Shown: piece by piece, positions 1 to 7,639 of the stretch
Layout: the number at the start of each line of letters is the position of its first letter
Numbering within the stretch: the first letter of the stretch is position 1
NCBI RefSeq assembly: GCF_012034175.1
Contig: NZ_JAATEJ010000039.1
Coordinates: forward strand, 1 to 64,000
Length of the DNA: 64,000 bases
DNA from: Actinacidiphila epipremni
Lineage (GTDB): Bacteria; Actinomycetota; Actinomycetes; Streptomycetales; Streptomycetaceae
Reading direction: 5' to 3'
Position numbers and translations under genes: made by a program
The notes under the pieces: generated by a model
What the model was told of the DNA's origin: nothing
The model's input: the letters and a program-made list of their open reading frames with translations, nothing else
Databases searched by the model: none

Positions 1-33
1 TGGGCCGTCCGCTCGCGGCTTTCCCGTGGGGGG

Positions 34-1185
34 TCAGCTCGCTGCGTTCAGGAGTGCGTCGATGTCTGCCTCGGAGTTGTAGAAGTGCGGGGCGAACCGC
101 AGGTTGTTCGCTCGGGTGGAGAAGGTGAGGGGGGTGGCGGCCAGGCGGGTGGCGAGGGTGGGGGCGTCGGGGACGGCGACGATGGCGGAGGGGGTGGGGA
201 GGGGGTGGTGGCCGAGGGCGGTGAGGCCGGTGCGGAGGCGGGTGGCGAGGGCGGTGGTGTGGGCGTGGATGCGGGGGATGGTGAGTTCCTCGATGAGGGC
301 GAGGGATTGCGCCGCGGCGACGAAGGAGAGGGCGGAGGGGCGGGCGTCGAAGCGGCGGGCGCCGGGGGCGAGGGTGGTGATCGGGCCGTACGGGGAGGCG
401 TAGGGGTCGGCCGCGGCGTACCAGCCGGTGGAGGTCGGGGCGAGGGTGGATTCGGCGTCCGGGGCGACCGTGAGGAAGGCCGCGCCGTGGGGGGAGGTGA
501 GCCACTTGTAGCCGTGGCAGACGACGTAGTCGTAGAGCGAGGCGTCGAGGGGGAGCCAGCCGGCGGACTGCGTGGCGTCGATGAGGGTACGGGCGCCGTG
601 GGCGGCTGCCGCTGCGCGGATGGCGGCGAGGTCGGCGATACGGCCGTCGGCGGACTGGACGGAGCTGACGGCGACCAGCGCGGTGGTCGGGCGTACGGCG
701 TCGGCGACGGCTTCGAGCGGGACCAGGCGCAGGTCGAGGTCGGGGCGGGCGGCGAAGGGGTGGACCAGCGCGCTGAAGTCCGCCTCGTAGGTGACGACCT
801 CGGCCCCGGGCGGCAGGGCCGCGGCGATCAGGCCGACGGCTCCGGCCACGGTTCCGGCGAGGGCCACCTGGGTGACGGGGACGTTCACGATGCGGGCGAA
901 CGCCGCCCGGGCTGCCGCTACTGCTTCCTCGTACGCCTCGGTGGCCGGCCGCCCGGCCGACCAGTCGTCGAGCGCCGCATGGACCGCCGCGGTCGCCCTG
1001 GCCGGGGCGATCCCGAGCGTCGCCGTGTTCAGGTAGCCGGGCGCCAGGTCCCGATATTCGGCTGGCGCCAGTCCCGTTGTCCCCGTTGCGTCGACTCCGC
1101 TGGTTGCGCTGGTTGTCGCTGGCTTGCTGTCGGTGGCACTTGCTGTGCCGGTTGCTGTTGTGCTGCCGGTGGGTGTCGTTGGCAT
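34..1185 (-). CDS. Class V (cysteine desulfurase-like) PLP-dependent aminotransferase
   Basis: This 383-residue protein has the fold-type I PLP enzyme layout of the class V aminotransferase/kynureninase-like group. Visible hallmarks are an acidic PLP-pyridine-binding region near LIDATQSAGWLP and the Schiff-base lysine in HGYKWLTSPHG. The substrate cannot be told from sequence. Residues 1 to about 40 are a low-complexity Thr/Ser/Ala/Gly stretch before the conserved part begins near LAPAEYRDLAPGYLNTATLG, so the true start may lie downstream of the ATG at 1185. The gene is divergent from a LysR regulator and the two share a palindromic intergenic region, which suggests the regulator controls this enzyme. 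Family confidence is high; the exact reaction is unknown. Confidence 0.85.
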   Translation of the reverse strand: MPTTPTGSTTATGTASATDSKPATTSATSGVDATGTTGLAPAEYRDLAPGYLNTATLGIAPARATAAVHAALDDWSAGRPATEAYEEAVAAARAAFARIVNVPVTQVALAGTVAGAVGLIAAALPPGAEVVTYEADFSALVHPFAARPDLDLRLVPLEAVADAVRPTTALVAVSSVQSADGRIADLAAIRAAAAAHGARTLIDATQSAGWLPLDASLYDYVVCHGYKWLTSPHGAAFLTVAPDAESTLAPTSTGWYAAADPYASPYGPITTLAPGARRFDARPSALSFVAAAQSLALIEELTIPRIHAHTTALATRLRTGLTALGHHPLPTPSAIVAVPDAPTLATRLAATPLTFSTRANNLRFAPHFYNSEADIDALLNAAS

Positions 1186-1246
1186 GCGGTCAAGCCTGGG
1201 GGTGGGGGTGAGGCAAAGTCCATCGCCGGGTTGTGGGGCTCATGGC

Positions 1247-1259
1247 TAAGCAATGCTTA
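1247..1259. promoter_or_regulatory. Probable LysR-type operator (T-N11-A palindrome)
   Basis: TAAGCAATGCTTA is a perfect 6+1+6 inverted repeat that fits the T-N11-A core bound by LysR-type regulators. It lies between the divergent aminotransferase and LysR genes. The overlapping hexamer TATGGT (1258-1263) resembles a -10 box and sits 7 bases before the preferred regulator start at 1271, which would give a leaderless mRNA and negative autoregulation. The assignment is inferred from position and shape. Confidence 0.6.
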
Positions 1260-1270
1260 TGGTTGGGCGC

Positions 1271-2167
1271 ATGATCGAGGCACGGCATCTGCGGGTTTTG
1301 CGGGCGGTGGCGCGTGGGGGGTCGTTCTCCGCGGCGGCGCGGGCGTTGGGGTGTACGCAGCCGGCGGTGAGTCAGCAGATGAAGGCGTTGGAGTTGGCCG
1401 CGGGGACGCCGTTGGTGGTGCGTGGGGGGCGGGAGACGCGGCTGACGGAGGCCGGGGTGGCGCTTGTGCGGCATGCGGACGGGATTCTCGCGGGGCTCAC
1501 CGCGGCGGAGGAGGAGGTCGCGGCGATCGCGGGGTTGCGGGCCGGGCGGGTGCGGTTGGTGTCGTTTCCTTCGGGGACGGCGACGTTGGTGCCGGGGGCG
1601 GTCGCGGAGATGCGGGCGGCGCATCCGGGGACGGAGGTGTCGCTGGTGGAGGCGGAGCCGCCGCGGTCGGTGGAGATGCTGCGGGCGGGGGACTGCGACA
1701 TCGCGCTGGCGTTCCGGTACGCCGACGCGGAGGAGTCGTGGGACGACCTGGTGGTGCGGCCGTTGCTGGCGGACCCGCTGGTGGGTGTCGTGCCGCCGGG
1801 GCATCCGCTGGCCGGGGCGGAGGGGGTGGAGCTGGGGGAGTTGGCGGGGGAGCGGTGGATCGCGGGGTGTCCGCGGTGCCGGACGCATCTGGTGGGGCTG
1901 TGCGCGCGGGCCGGGTTCGCGCCGCGGATCGATTTTGCGACGGACGACTATCCGGCGGTGGTGGGGCTGGTGGCGGCCGGGGTGGGGGTGGCCGTGCTGC
2001 CGCGGCTCGCGCTGGAGTCGGTGCGGGCGCGGGGCGTGGCGGTGGTTGCGCTGCGGCCGGGGGTGCGGCGCGAGGTCGTGGCACTGACGCTGCCCGACCT
2101 CGCGCACGTGCCGGCGGTCGACGTGATGCTGGGGCGGCTGGCGCGTGCGGGCCTGCGCCGGCCGTGA
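1271..2167 (+). CDS. LysR family transcriptional regulator
   Basis: The N-terminal winged helix-turn-helix is clear (RHLRVLRAVARGGSFSAAAR, then TQPAVSQQMKALE, about residues 4-50). The remaining roughly 240 residues form the periplasmic-binding-protein-like effector domain, giving 298 residues, typical of the family. A start at 1253 is possible, but that ATG lies inside the T-N11-A palindrome, so the ATG at 1271, whose protein begins MIEARHLRV, is preferred. No Shine-Dalgarno is visible before 1271, while a TATGGT hexamer lies 7 bases upstream, which suits a leaderless transcript. It probably regulates itself and the divergent class V aminotransferase. The effector is unknown. It ends 24 bases from the convergent whiD stop. 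Confidence 0.9.
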   Translation: MIEARHLRVLRAVARGGSFSAAARALGCTQPAVSQQMKALELAAGTPLVVRGGRETRLTEAGVALVRHADGILAGLTAAEEEVAAIAGLRAGRVRLVSFPSGTATLVPGAVAEMRAAHPGTEVSLVEAEPPRSVEMLRAGDCDIALAFRYADAEESWDDLVVRPLLADPLVGVVPPGHPLAGAEGVELGELAGERWIAGCPRCRTHLVGLCARAGFAPRIDFATDDYPAVVGLVAAGVGVAVLPRLALESVRARGVAVVALRPGVRREVVALTLPDLAHVPAVDVMLGRLARAGLRRP

Positions 2168-2191
2168 GGTGCGGAAACGATTCTTCGGGGG

Positions 2192-2494
2192 TCAGTTCTG
2201 CGTGACGGGCATCCGGTTGCGGGACCGGCCCATCATCTCCTCGCGCTCGTCCTCGGTGAGCCCGCCCCACACGCCGTACGGCTCGCGCACGGTCAGGGCG
2301 TGGGTGGCGCACTCGGCGCGTACCGGGCAGCGACTGCAGACCTCCTTGGCCGCGGCCTCGCGCGCGCTGCGGGCGGCGCCGCGTTCGCCCTCGGGGTGGA
2401 AGAACAGCGAGCTGTCGACGCCTCGGCAGGCGGCCACGAGCTGCCAGTCCCAGAGATCGGCATTGGGGCCGGGTAGGCGGGAGAAGTCTGCCAT
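2192..2494 (-). CDS. whiD: WhiD, WhiB-like [4Fe-4S] developmental regulator
   Basis: This 100-residue Wbl protein has the four iron-sulfur ligands Cys23, Cys53, Cys56 and Cys62 (C-x29-C-x2-C-x5-C) followed by the G[VI]WGG turn (GVWGGLTEDERE). The N-terminus MADFSRLPGPNADLWDWQL matches Streptomyces WhiD as I remember it, and the neighbouring bldM supports this. WhiD is needed for late sporulation and spore-wall maturation; Wbl proteins act with the principal sigma factor as nitric-oxide-sensitive regulators. The ATG at 2494 has GAGGGG eight bases upstream. A 25-bp perfect palindrome lies in the upstream region. Identification is strong. Confidence 0.95.
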   Translation of the reverse strand: MADFSRLPGPNADLWDWQLVAACRGVDSSLFFHPEGERGAARSAREAAAKEVCSRCPVRAECATHALTVREPYGVWGGLTEDEREEMMGRSRNRMPVTQN

Positions 2495-2550
2495 TGCTCA
2501 TCCCCTCGACGGGTGCGTGACGGCCAAGACGACCTCGGTGTCTCCGACCG

Positions 2551-2575
2551 TACATCTACTGTCGTAGTAGATGTA
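2551..2575. promoter_or_regulatory. 25-bp perfect palindrome upstream of whiD
   Basis: Arms TACATCTACT and AGTAGATGTA flank a GTCGT centre, a perfect 10+5+10 inverted repeat starting 57 bases upstream of the whiD start, in a locally A+T-rich segment. On the minus strand TTGGCG at about 2590 could be a -35 element, placing the palindrome over the core promoter. It looks like a binding site for a dimeric regulator; the protein is not identified. Confidence 0.5.
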
Positions 2576-2805
2576 AATATGACCTATCGCCAATCTACGG
2601 GCGATTAGCCCACGCTTCAGAAAAGAGCGGCCAAAGGGTGCAAAGCTGACGTCGGCGCCCGTTCAGGGGCATTCCGCGCGCTGTGTACGCCCCCGTCCGC
2701 GCCGGACCGGCTGCAGAAATGCGCCGGCTCACCCGTTCTGACCTGCGGCATAGCTGATCCGTACGCGGATGATCACGTAGAGTGCCGATGGCGGCGACCA
2801 AACTT

Positions 2806-2833
2806 CGTAACTCTTTCGGGTGAGGGTCGTTGA
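2806..2833 (+). promoter_or_regulatory. Sigma-BldN type promoter of bldM (CGTAAC-N16-CGTTGA)
   Basis: CGTAAC at 2806-2811 and CGTTGA at 2828-2833 are separated by exactly 16 bases and lie about 70 bases before the bldM start. This is the pattern known for the sigma-BldN-dependent promoter bldMp1 in Streptomyces, so aerial-growth-dependent transcription of bldM is expected here too. Confidence 0.85.
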
Positions 2834-2904
2834 GTGTGGCGGAAGTGGTTACTTCGTACAGCCTGGAGGCACAACGTGACGCGGTTCAGCTGCGGGGGGC
2901 GGTC

Positions 2905-3516
2905 ATGACTTCCGTCCTCGTCTGCGACGACTCCCCGCTCGCCCGAGAGGCCCTGCGCCGCGCGGTCGCGACCGTACCCGGCGTCGAGCGCGTAACGACC
3001 GCGGCCAACGGGGAGGAAGTGCTCCGCCGGTGGGGGGCCGACCGGTCCGACCTGATCCTGATGGACGTGCGGATGCCCGGCCTCGGCGGGGTCGAGACCG
3101 TACGGCGGCTGCTGTCGGCCGACCCCGGGGCGCGCATCATCATGCTCACCGTCGCGGAGGATCTGGACGGGGTCGCGCTCGCGGTCGCCGCCGGGGCCCG
3201 CGGCTATCTGCACAAGGACGCCTCACGGGCCGAGCTGCGGGCCACGGTGACGCAGGCGCTCGCCGACCCCACGTGGCGGCTCGCGCCGCGCCGGCTGCGC
3301 TCGGCCGAGATGGGCGCCGCGCCCACGCTGACCGCGCGCGAGATCCAGGTGCTGGAGGGGATGAGCCACGGGCGGTCCAACGCCGAGATCGGCCGCGAGC
3401 TGTTCCTGTCCGAGGACACCGTCAAGACGCACGCCCGGCGGCTGTTCAAGAAGCTCGGCGCCTCCGACCGCGCGCACGCCGTCGCGCTCGGCTTCCGCTG
3501 GGGCCTGGTCCGCTGA
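2905..3516 (+). CDS. bldM: BldM, atypical NarL-type response regulator of aerial development
   Basis: From the ATG at 2905 the protein has 203 residues, the size of BldM. The receiver domain (1-120) keeps Asp8-Asp9 and the phospho-acceptor-position Asp54 (LILMDVRMPG). The C-terminal LuxR-type helix-turn-helix (TAREIQVLEGMSHGRSNAEI ... VKTHARRLFKKL) lies at about 140-200. In Streptomyces, BldM acts as a homodimer on early genes and with WhiI on late sporulation genes, and phosphorylation of Asp54 is not required. The frame is open upstream to 2830, but that segment overlaps the sigma-BldN promoter. No dedicated kinase is adjacent. Identification is very strong. Confidence 0.95.
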   Translation: MTSVLVCDDSPLAREALRRAVATVPGVERVTTAANGEEVLRRWGADRSDLILMDVRMPGLGGVETVRRLLSADPGARIIMLTVAEDLDGVALAVAAGARGYLHKDASRAELRATVTQALADPTWRLAPRRLRSAEMGAAPTLTAREIQVLEGMSHGRSNAEIGRELFLSEDTVKTHARRLFKKLGASDRAHAVALGFRWGLVR

Positions 3517-3856
3517 GCCGGAAGCCGGCCCGGCGGCGCGCGTGCGCACCGGGCCGCGCACCGGGTCGGATACGCCGTACGCCGGCCGGCTACGCCGTAC
3601 GACGTACGGAGAAGCCGTCGGCGAGTCCACGCTTTCCCTGGGGAGGACGCATGCTTGACGTATGGACTTCCTCGGGGATCGGCGGGGGCACCAGATGGCA
3701 GACCAGCAAGCGGCGGACCGGAAACTGCGGAAAGCCGAGATGAGCGTGCCGGCCGCGGAATCCGCCGCCGGCTCGGCATCGGCGGCTCATAACGCTTCGG
3801 TGCAGAAGTACGGCCGCGATGCGGCGGAAGCACCGGCGGCGAGGCACCATGGGTGG

Positions 3857-4483
3857 ATGCGCGACGACGACACTCCGGCCACGACGGCCATCGGTGCCCT
3901 CGTCCGCCGCGCCGCCGCGGGCGACCAGCGCGCGACCCACGAACTGCTCGCGCACGTCCACCCGCTCGCCGAGCGCTACTGCCGCACCCGGCTGTCCCGG
4001 CTGCCCGGTGACGCCCGGCACTTCGTGGACGACCTCGCGCAGGAGGTGTGCCTGGCGGTGCTGTGCGCGCTGCCGCGCTACCGCGATCTGGGGCGGCCCT
4101 TCGAGGCGTTCGTGGTCTCCATCGCCGCCCACAAGGTCGCCGACCTGCAGCGGGCCGCGATGCGCCACCCCGGCAGCACCGCCGTACCGTCCGACGAGAT
4201 GCCGGAGAAGCCCGACGACTCGCTCGGGCCCGAGGAGCGGGCGCTGCTCAACAGCGACGCCGCGTGGGCCAGGGGCCTGCTGGACCGGCTGCCCGGGCAT
4301 CTGCGCGAGCTGGTGCTGCTGCGGGTCGCGGTCGGGCTGAGCGCGGAGGAGACCGGCCAGGTGCTGGGCATGTCGCCGGGTGCGGTACGGGTCGCGCAGC
4401 ACCGGGCGCTGAGCCGGCTGCGGGCCATCGCGGAGGAGTCGGCCGCGGCTCATCCGGCCAGTGCGCGGGGGCTGAGCGCGTAG
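3857..4483 (+). CDS. shbA: ECF sigma factor, SigD/ShbA type
   Basis: The 208-residue protein has an ECF region 2 (HFVDDLAQEVCLAVLCALPR, about residues 56-75) and region 4 (LPGHLRELVLLRVAVGLSAE, then VLGMSPGAVRVAQHRALSRL). It sits between bldM and guaB, as sigD does between whiB3 and guaB2 in Mycobacterium and as the ShbA-type factor does in Streptomyces. In S. griseus, ShbA drives transcription of the principal sigma factor gene hrdB; applying that role here is inference. The frame extends upstream to 3662, but the ATG at 3857 fits the conserved N-terminus MRDDDTP. The upstream 340 bases (3517-3856) are GC-rich, with repeated TACGCCGTACG-like words but no clear promoter. No anti-sigma gene is adjacent. 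Confidence 0.8.
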   Translation: MRDDDTPATTAIGALVRRAAAGDQRATHELLAHVHPLAERYCRTRLSRLPGDARHFVDDLAQEVCLAVLCALPRYRDLGRPFEAFVVSIAAHKVADLQRAAMRHPGSTAVPSDEMPEKPDDSLGPEERALLNSDAAWARGLLDRLPGHLRELVLLRVAVGLSAEETGQVLGMSPGAVRVAQHRALSRLRAIAEESAAAHPASARGLSA

Positions 4484-4631
4484 TCCCAGGGGCTGGAGGG
4501 CACCCCGTTCGGCGTACGGATGCGCGGGTGGGCACCCCGGCCGGGTGACGGCCGGGCGGGTGGTCCGGGGAATAGCGGCGAAGCCACTACCATTGAACAA
4601 CTCGCCGGGCAAGACCATTCGAGAAGGTGTC

Positions 4632-6131
4632 ATGACGCTCAACGCCGACGGAGTAGCCGAGAAGTTCGCCGCCCTGGGCCTGACCTACGACGATGTGCTG
4701 CTGCTGCCGGGCGCGTCGGACGTGCTGCCGAACCAGGTCGACACCTCCTCGCACGTCTCCCGCAACGTCAAGGTGAACATCCCGCTGCTGTCCGCGGCGA
4801 TGGACAAGGTCACCGAGGCCAGGATGGCCATCGCGATGGCCCGGCAGGGCGGCGTGGGCGTCCTGCACCGCAACCTGTCGATCGAGGACCAGGTCAACCA
4901 GGTGGACCTGGTCAAGCGGTCCGAGTCCGGCATGGTCACCGACCCGATCACGGTCCGCCCCGACGCCACGCTCGGCGAGGCGGACGCGCTGTGCGCGAAG
5001 TTCCGGATCAGCGGGGTGCCCGTCACGGACGGGTCCGGCAAGCTGCTCGGCATCGTCACCAACCGCGACATGGCCTTCGAGTCCGACCGCAGCCGCCAGG
5101 TCCGCGAGGTCATGACGCCGATGCCGCTGGTCACCGGCAAGGTCGGGATCTCCCGGGTGGACGCGGTGGCGCTGCTGCGCCGGCACAAGATCGAGAAGCT
5201 GCCGCTCGTCGACGACGAGGGCAAGCTGAGCGGCCTGATCACCGTGAAGGACTTCGTCAAGGCCGAGCAGTATCCGCAGGCCGCGAAGGACTCCGAGGGC
5301 CGGCTCATCGTCGGCGCGGCCGTCGGCACCGGGCCCGAGGCGCTGGACCGCGCGGTCGCGCTGGTCGGCGCGGGCGTGGACTTCCTGGTCGTCGACACCT
5401 CGCACGGCCACAACAGCAACGCGCTCAACTGGATGGCGAAGATCAAGTCCGCGGTGGACGTGGACGTCATCGGCGGCAACGTCGCCACGCGAGACGGTGC
5501 GCGCGCGCTCATCGACGCGGGCGTGGACGGGGTCAAGGTCGGCGTCGGACCCGGCTCCATCTGTACGACCCGGGTCGTCGCCGGCATCGGCGTGCCGCAG
5601 GTCACCGCGATCTACGAGGCGGCGCTGGCCTGCCAGGACGCGGGGGTGCCGGTCATCGGCGACGGCGGGCTCCAGTACAGCGGCGACATCGGCAAGGCGC
5701 TGGCCGCGGGGGCGGACACGGTGATGCTCGGCAGCCTGCTCGCGGGGTGCGAGGAGTCGCCGGGCGAGCTGCTGTTCATCAACGGCAAGCAGTTCAAGTC
5801 CTACCGCGGGATGGGCTCGCTCGGCGCGATGCAGTCGCGGGGGCAGGGGCGCTCGTACTCCAAGGACCGCTACTTCCAGGCGGAGGTCTCCTCGGACGAC
5901 AAGCTCGTGCCCGAGGGCATCGAGGGCCAGGTCCCCTACCGCGGCCCCCTGTCCGCGGTGCTCCACCAACTCGTCGGCGGCCTCCGCCAGACCATGGGCT
6001 ACGTCGGCGCGGCGAATGTTCCCGAGATGCGCACGAAGGGCCGCTTCGTCCGCATCACCGCGGCGGGCCTCAAGGAGTCCCACCCCCACGACATCCAGAT
6101 GACCGTCGAGGCCCCCAACTACCACGGCTAG
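4632..6131 (+). CDS. guaB: IMP dehydrogenase
   Basis: The 499-residue enzyme oxidises IMP to XMP with NAD+, the committed step of GMP synthesis in the cytoplasm. The (beta/alpha)8 barrel is interrupted by a tandem CBS pair (about residues 95-215) as in bacterial IMPDH. The catalytic loop GVGPGSICTTR carries Cys311. Later come the IMP phosphate-binding region GDGGLQYSGDIGKALAAG and the flap MGSLGAMQ. The ATG at 4632 follows GAGAAGG and matches the usual N-terminus MTLNADGVAEKF. It precedes its paralogue guaB3; guaA lies 20 kb downstream. Identification is certain. Confidence 0.97.
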   Translation: MTLNADGVAEKFAALGLTYDDVLLLPGASDVLPNQVDTSSHVSRNVKVNIPLLSAAMDKVTEARMAIAMARQGGVGVLHRNLSIEDQVNQVDLVKRSESGMVTDPITVRPDATLGEADALCAKFRISGVPVTDGSGKLLGIVTNRDMAFESDRSRQVREVMTPMPLVTGKVGISRVDAVALLRRHKIEKLPLVDDEGKLSGLITVKDFVKAEQYPQAAKDSEGRLIVGAAVGTGPEALDRAVALVGAGVDFLVVDTSHGHNSNALNWMAKIKSAVDVDVIGGNVATRDGARALIDAGVDGVKVGVGPGSICTTRVVAGIGVPQVTAIYEAALACQDAGVPVIGDGGLQYSGDIGKALAAGADTVMLGSLLAGCEESPGELLFINGKQFKSYRGMGSLGAMQSRGQGRSYSKDRYFQAEVSSDDKLVPEGIEGQVPYRGPLSAVLHQLVGGLRQTMGYVGAANVPEMRTKGRFVRITAAGLKESHPHDIQMTVEAPNYHG

Positions 6132-6241
6132 GCGCTCCGCGCCCGGTGCTTTTCAGGGGCGCGGGGCTGTGTTTGCTGTGCGGCTGCCGCCGCTTGGGCG
6201 CGCCCGGTCGGGGGCTGCGGCTGCGCCGCGGGGTGCTTTTT

Positions 6242-6370
6242 CAGGGGCGCGGGGAACTGCGCGACCAGCCAAGAACCGGCGTGCACGTCGCCACCGTCCC
6301 AAAGGGGCTGTTCGGTCCGATCCGGACCACCGGCCGGTGGCCGGTTGCGCGCGCAGTTCCCCGCGCCCCT
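6242..6370. repeat. Intergenic inverted repeat between guaB and guaB3
   Basis: Two 21-base arms, 6242-6262 and 6350-6370, are perfect reverse complements; the left one reads AGGGGCGCGGGGAACTGCGC and one more G. A shorter direct copy of TCAGGGGCGCGGGG lies near 6154. This word is, from memory, a very common dispersed intergenic repeat in Streptomyces genomes. The 87-base interior codes for nothing evident. It may fold in RNA or be a miniature repeat. Confidence 0.7.
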
Positions 6371-6445
6371 GGTGGTTGGCGTCCGGCGCAGGCGCAGCTC
6401 CTCGTACGGGATACTGGGCCCGCGAGTAGAGAAAAGGAGCGCGAT

Positions 6446-7567
6446 GTGACAGAGATCGAGATCGGGCGGGGCAAGCGCGGGCGCAGGGCGTATTCGTTCG
6501 ACGACATCGCCGTGGTGCCGAGCCGCCGTACGCGGGACCCGAAAGAAGTCTCGATCGCGTGGCAGATCGACGCCTACCGGTTCGAGCTGCCGTTCCTCGC
6601 CGCGCCGATGGACTCCGTCGTCTCGCCGGAGACGGCGATCAGGATCGGGCGGCTCGGCGGGCTCGGGGTGCTGAACCTCGAAGGGCTGTGGACGCGCTAC
6701 GACGACCCCGAGCCGCTGCTCGCGGAGATCGCCGAGCTGGACGACCTGCGGGCGACCGCGCGGCTCCAGGAGATCTACCGCGCCCCGATCCGCGAGGAGC
6801 TGATCGGGCAGCGCATCAAGGAGGTCAGGGACGCCGGTGTGGTGACGGCGGCGGCGCTGTCGCCGCAGCGCACCGCGCAGTTCTCCAAGACGGTCGTGGA
6901 CGCCGGCGTCGACCTGTTCGTCATCCGGGGCACCACCGTCTCCGCCGAGCACGTCAGCGGTTCGCACGAGCCGCTGAACCTCAAGCAGTTCATCTACGAG
7001 CTGGACGTCCCGGTCATCGTCGGCGGCTGCGCCACCTACACCGCGGCGCTGCACCTGATGCGTACCGGCGCGGCCGGTGTGCTCGTCGGGTTCGGCGGCG
7101 GGGCCGCGCACACCACCCGCAGCGTGCTGGGCATCCAGGTGCCGATGGCCACCGCGGTCGCGGATGTCGCGGCGGCCCGCCGGGACTACATGGACGAGTC
7201 CGGCGGCCGGTATGTGCACGTCATCGCGGACGGCGGCTTCGGCGCGAGCGGCGACCTGCCCAAGGCGATCGCGTGCGGCGCGGACGCGGTGATGATGGGC
7301 TCGCCGCTGGCCCGGGCGACCGACGCGCCGGGGCGGGGTTTCCACTGGGGCATGGAGGCGGTCAACCCCGAGCTGCCGCGCGGCAAGCGGATGAACCTCG
7401 GCACGAAGGGCACGACGGAGCAGATCCTGCTCGGCCCCTCGCACGCGCCGGACGGCTCGATGAACTTCTTCGGCGCCCTGCGCCGCTCGATGGCGACCAC
7501 CGGCTACTCGGAGCTCAAGGAGTTCCAGCGCGTCGAGGTCACCGTCTCCCCGACGCACCACCGCTGA
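6446..7567 (+). CDS. guaB3: GuaB3 family IMP dehydrogenase-related protein
   Basis: The 373-residue protein is a (beta/alpha)8 barrel related to IMPDH and GMP reductase but without CBS domains. The loop that carries the catalytic cysteine in IMPDH (GPGSICTTR) reads GFGGGAAHTTR here, so no cysteine is present. The glycine-rich phosphate-binding segment VIADGGFGASGDLPKAIACG is kept. Loss of the cysteine is, as I recall, common to actinobacterial GuaB3 and argues against plain IMPDH activity; some cyanobacterial GuaB3 proteins are GMP reductases. The GTG start at 6446 follows AAAAGGAG and begins VTEIEIGRGKRGRRAYSFDD, typical of the family. It lies in tandem with guaB as in mycobacteria. Confidence 0.9.
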   Translation: MTEIEIGRGKRGRRAYSFDDIAVVPSRRTRDPKEVSIAWQIDAYRFELPFLAAPMDSVVSPETAIRIGRLGGLGVLNLEGLWTRYDDPEPLLAEIAELDDLRATARLQEIYRAPIREELIGQRIKEVRDAGVVTAAALSPQRTAQFSKTVVDAGVDLFVIRGTTVSAEHVSGSHEPLNLKQFIYELDVPVIVGGCATYTAALHLMRTGAAGVLVGFGGGAAHTTRSVLGIQVPMATAVADVAAARRDYMDESGGRYVHVIADGGFGASGDLPKAIACGADAVMMGSPLARATDAPGRGFHWGMEAVNPELPRGKRMNLGTKGTTEQILLGPSHAPDGSMNFFGALRRSMATTGYSELKEFQRVEVTVSPTHHR

Positions 7568-7586
7568 GCGGGGACGTACGGACACG

Positions 7587-7622
7587 CCGAAGGGGCGGCC
7601 CCGCGCGGGGCCGCCCCTTCGG
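7587..7622. terminator. Bidirectional terminator between guaB3 and a convergent gene
   Basis: A 36-base perfect palindrome, half-site CCGAAGGGGCGGCCCCGC, lies between the guaB3 stop at 7567 and the stop of the opposing gene at 7640. It is a strong GC stem without a long U tract, as usual for streptomycete terminators. Confidence 0.85.
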
Positions 7623-7639
7623 GCGTGGGTGAGCGGGCG

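Noticed and set aside
2905..3516. BldM as an orthodox phosphorylated response regulator
   Set aside because: Asp54 is present, but no partner kinase is adjacent and known BldM works without phosphorylation at this residue.
7587..7622. 36-bp palindrome after guaB3 as an operator
   Set aside because: It lies between two convergent stop codons, so a bidirectional terminator is the simpler reading.
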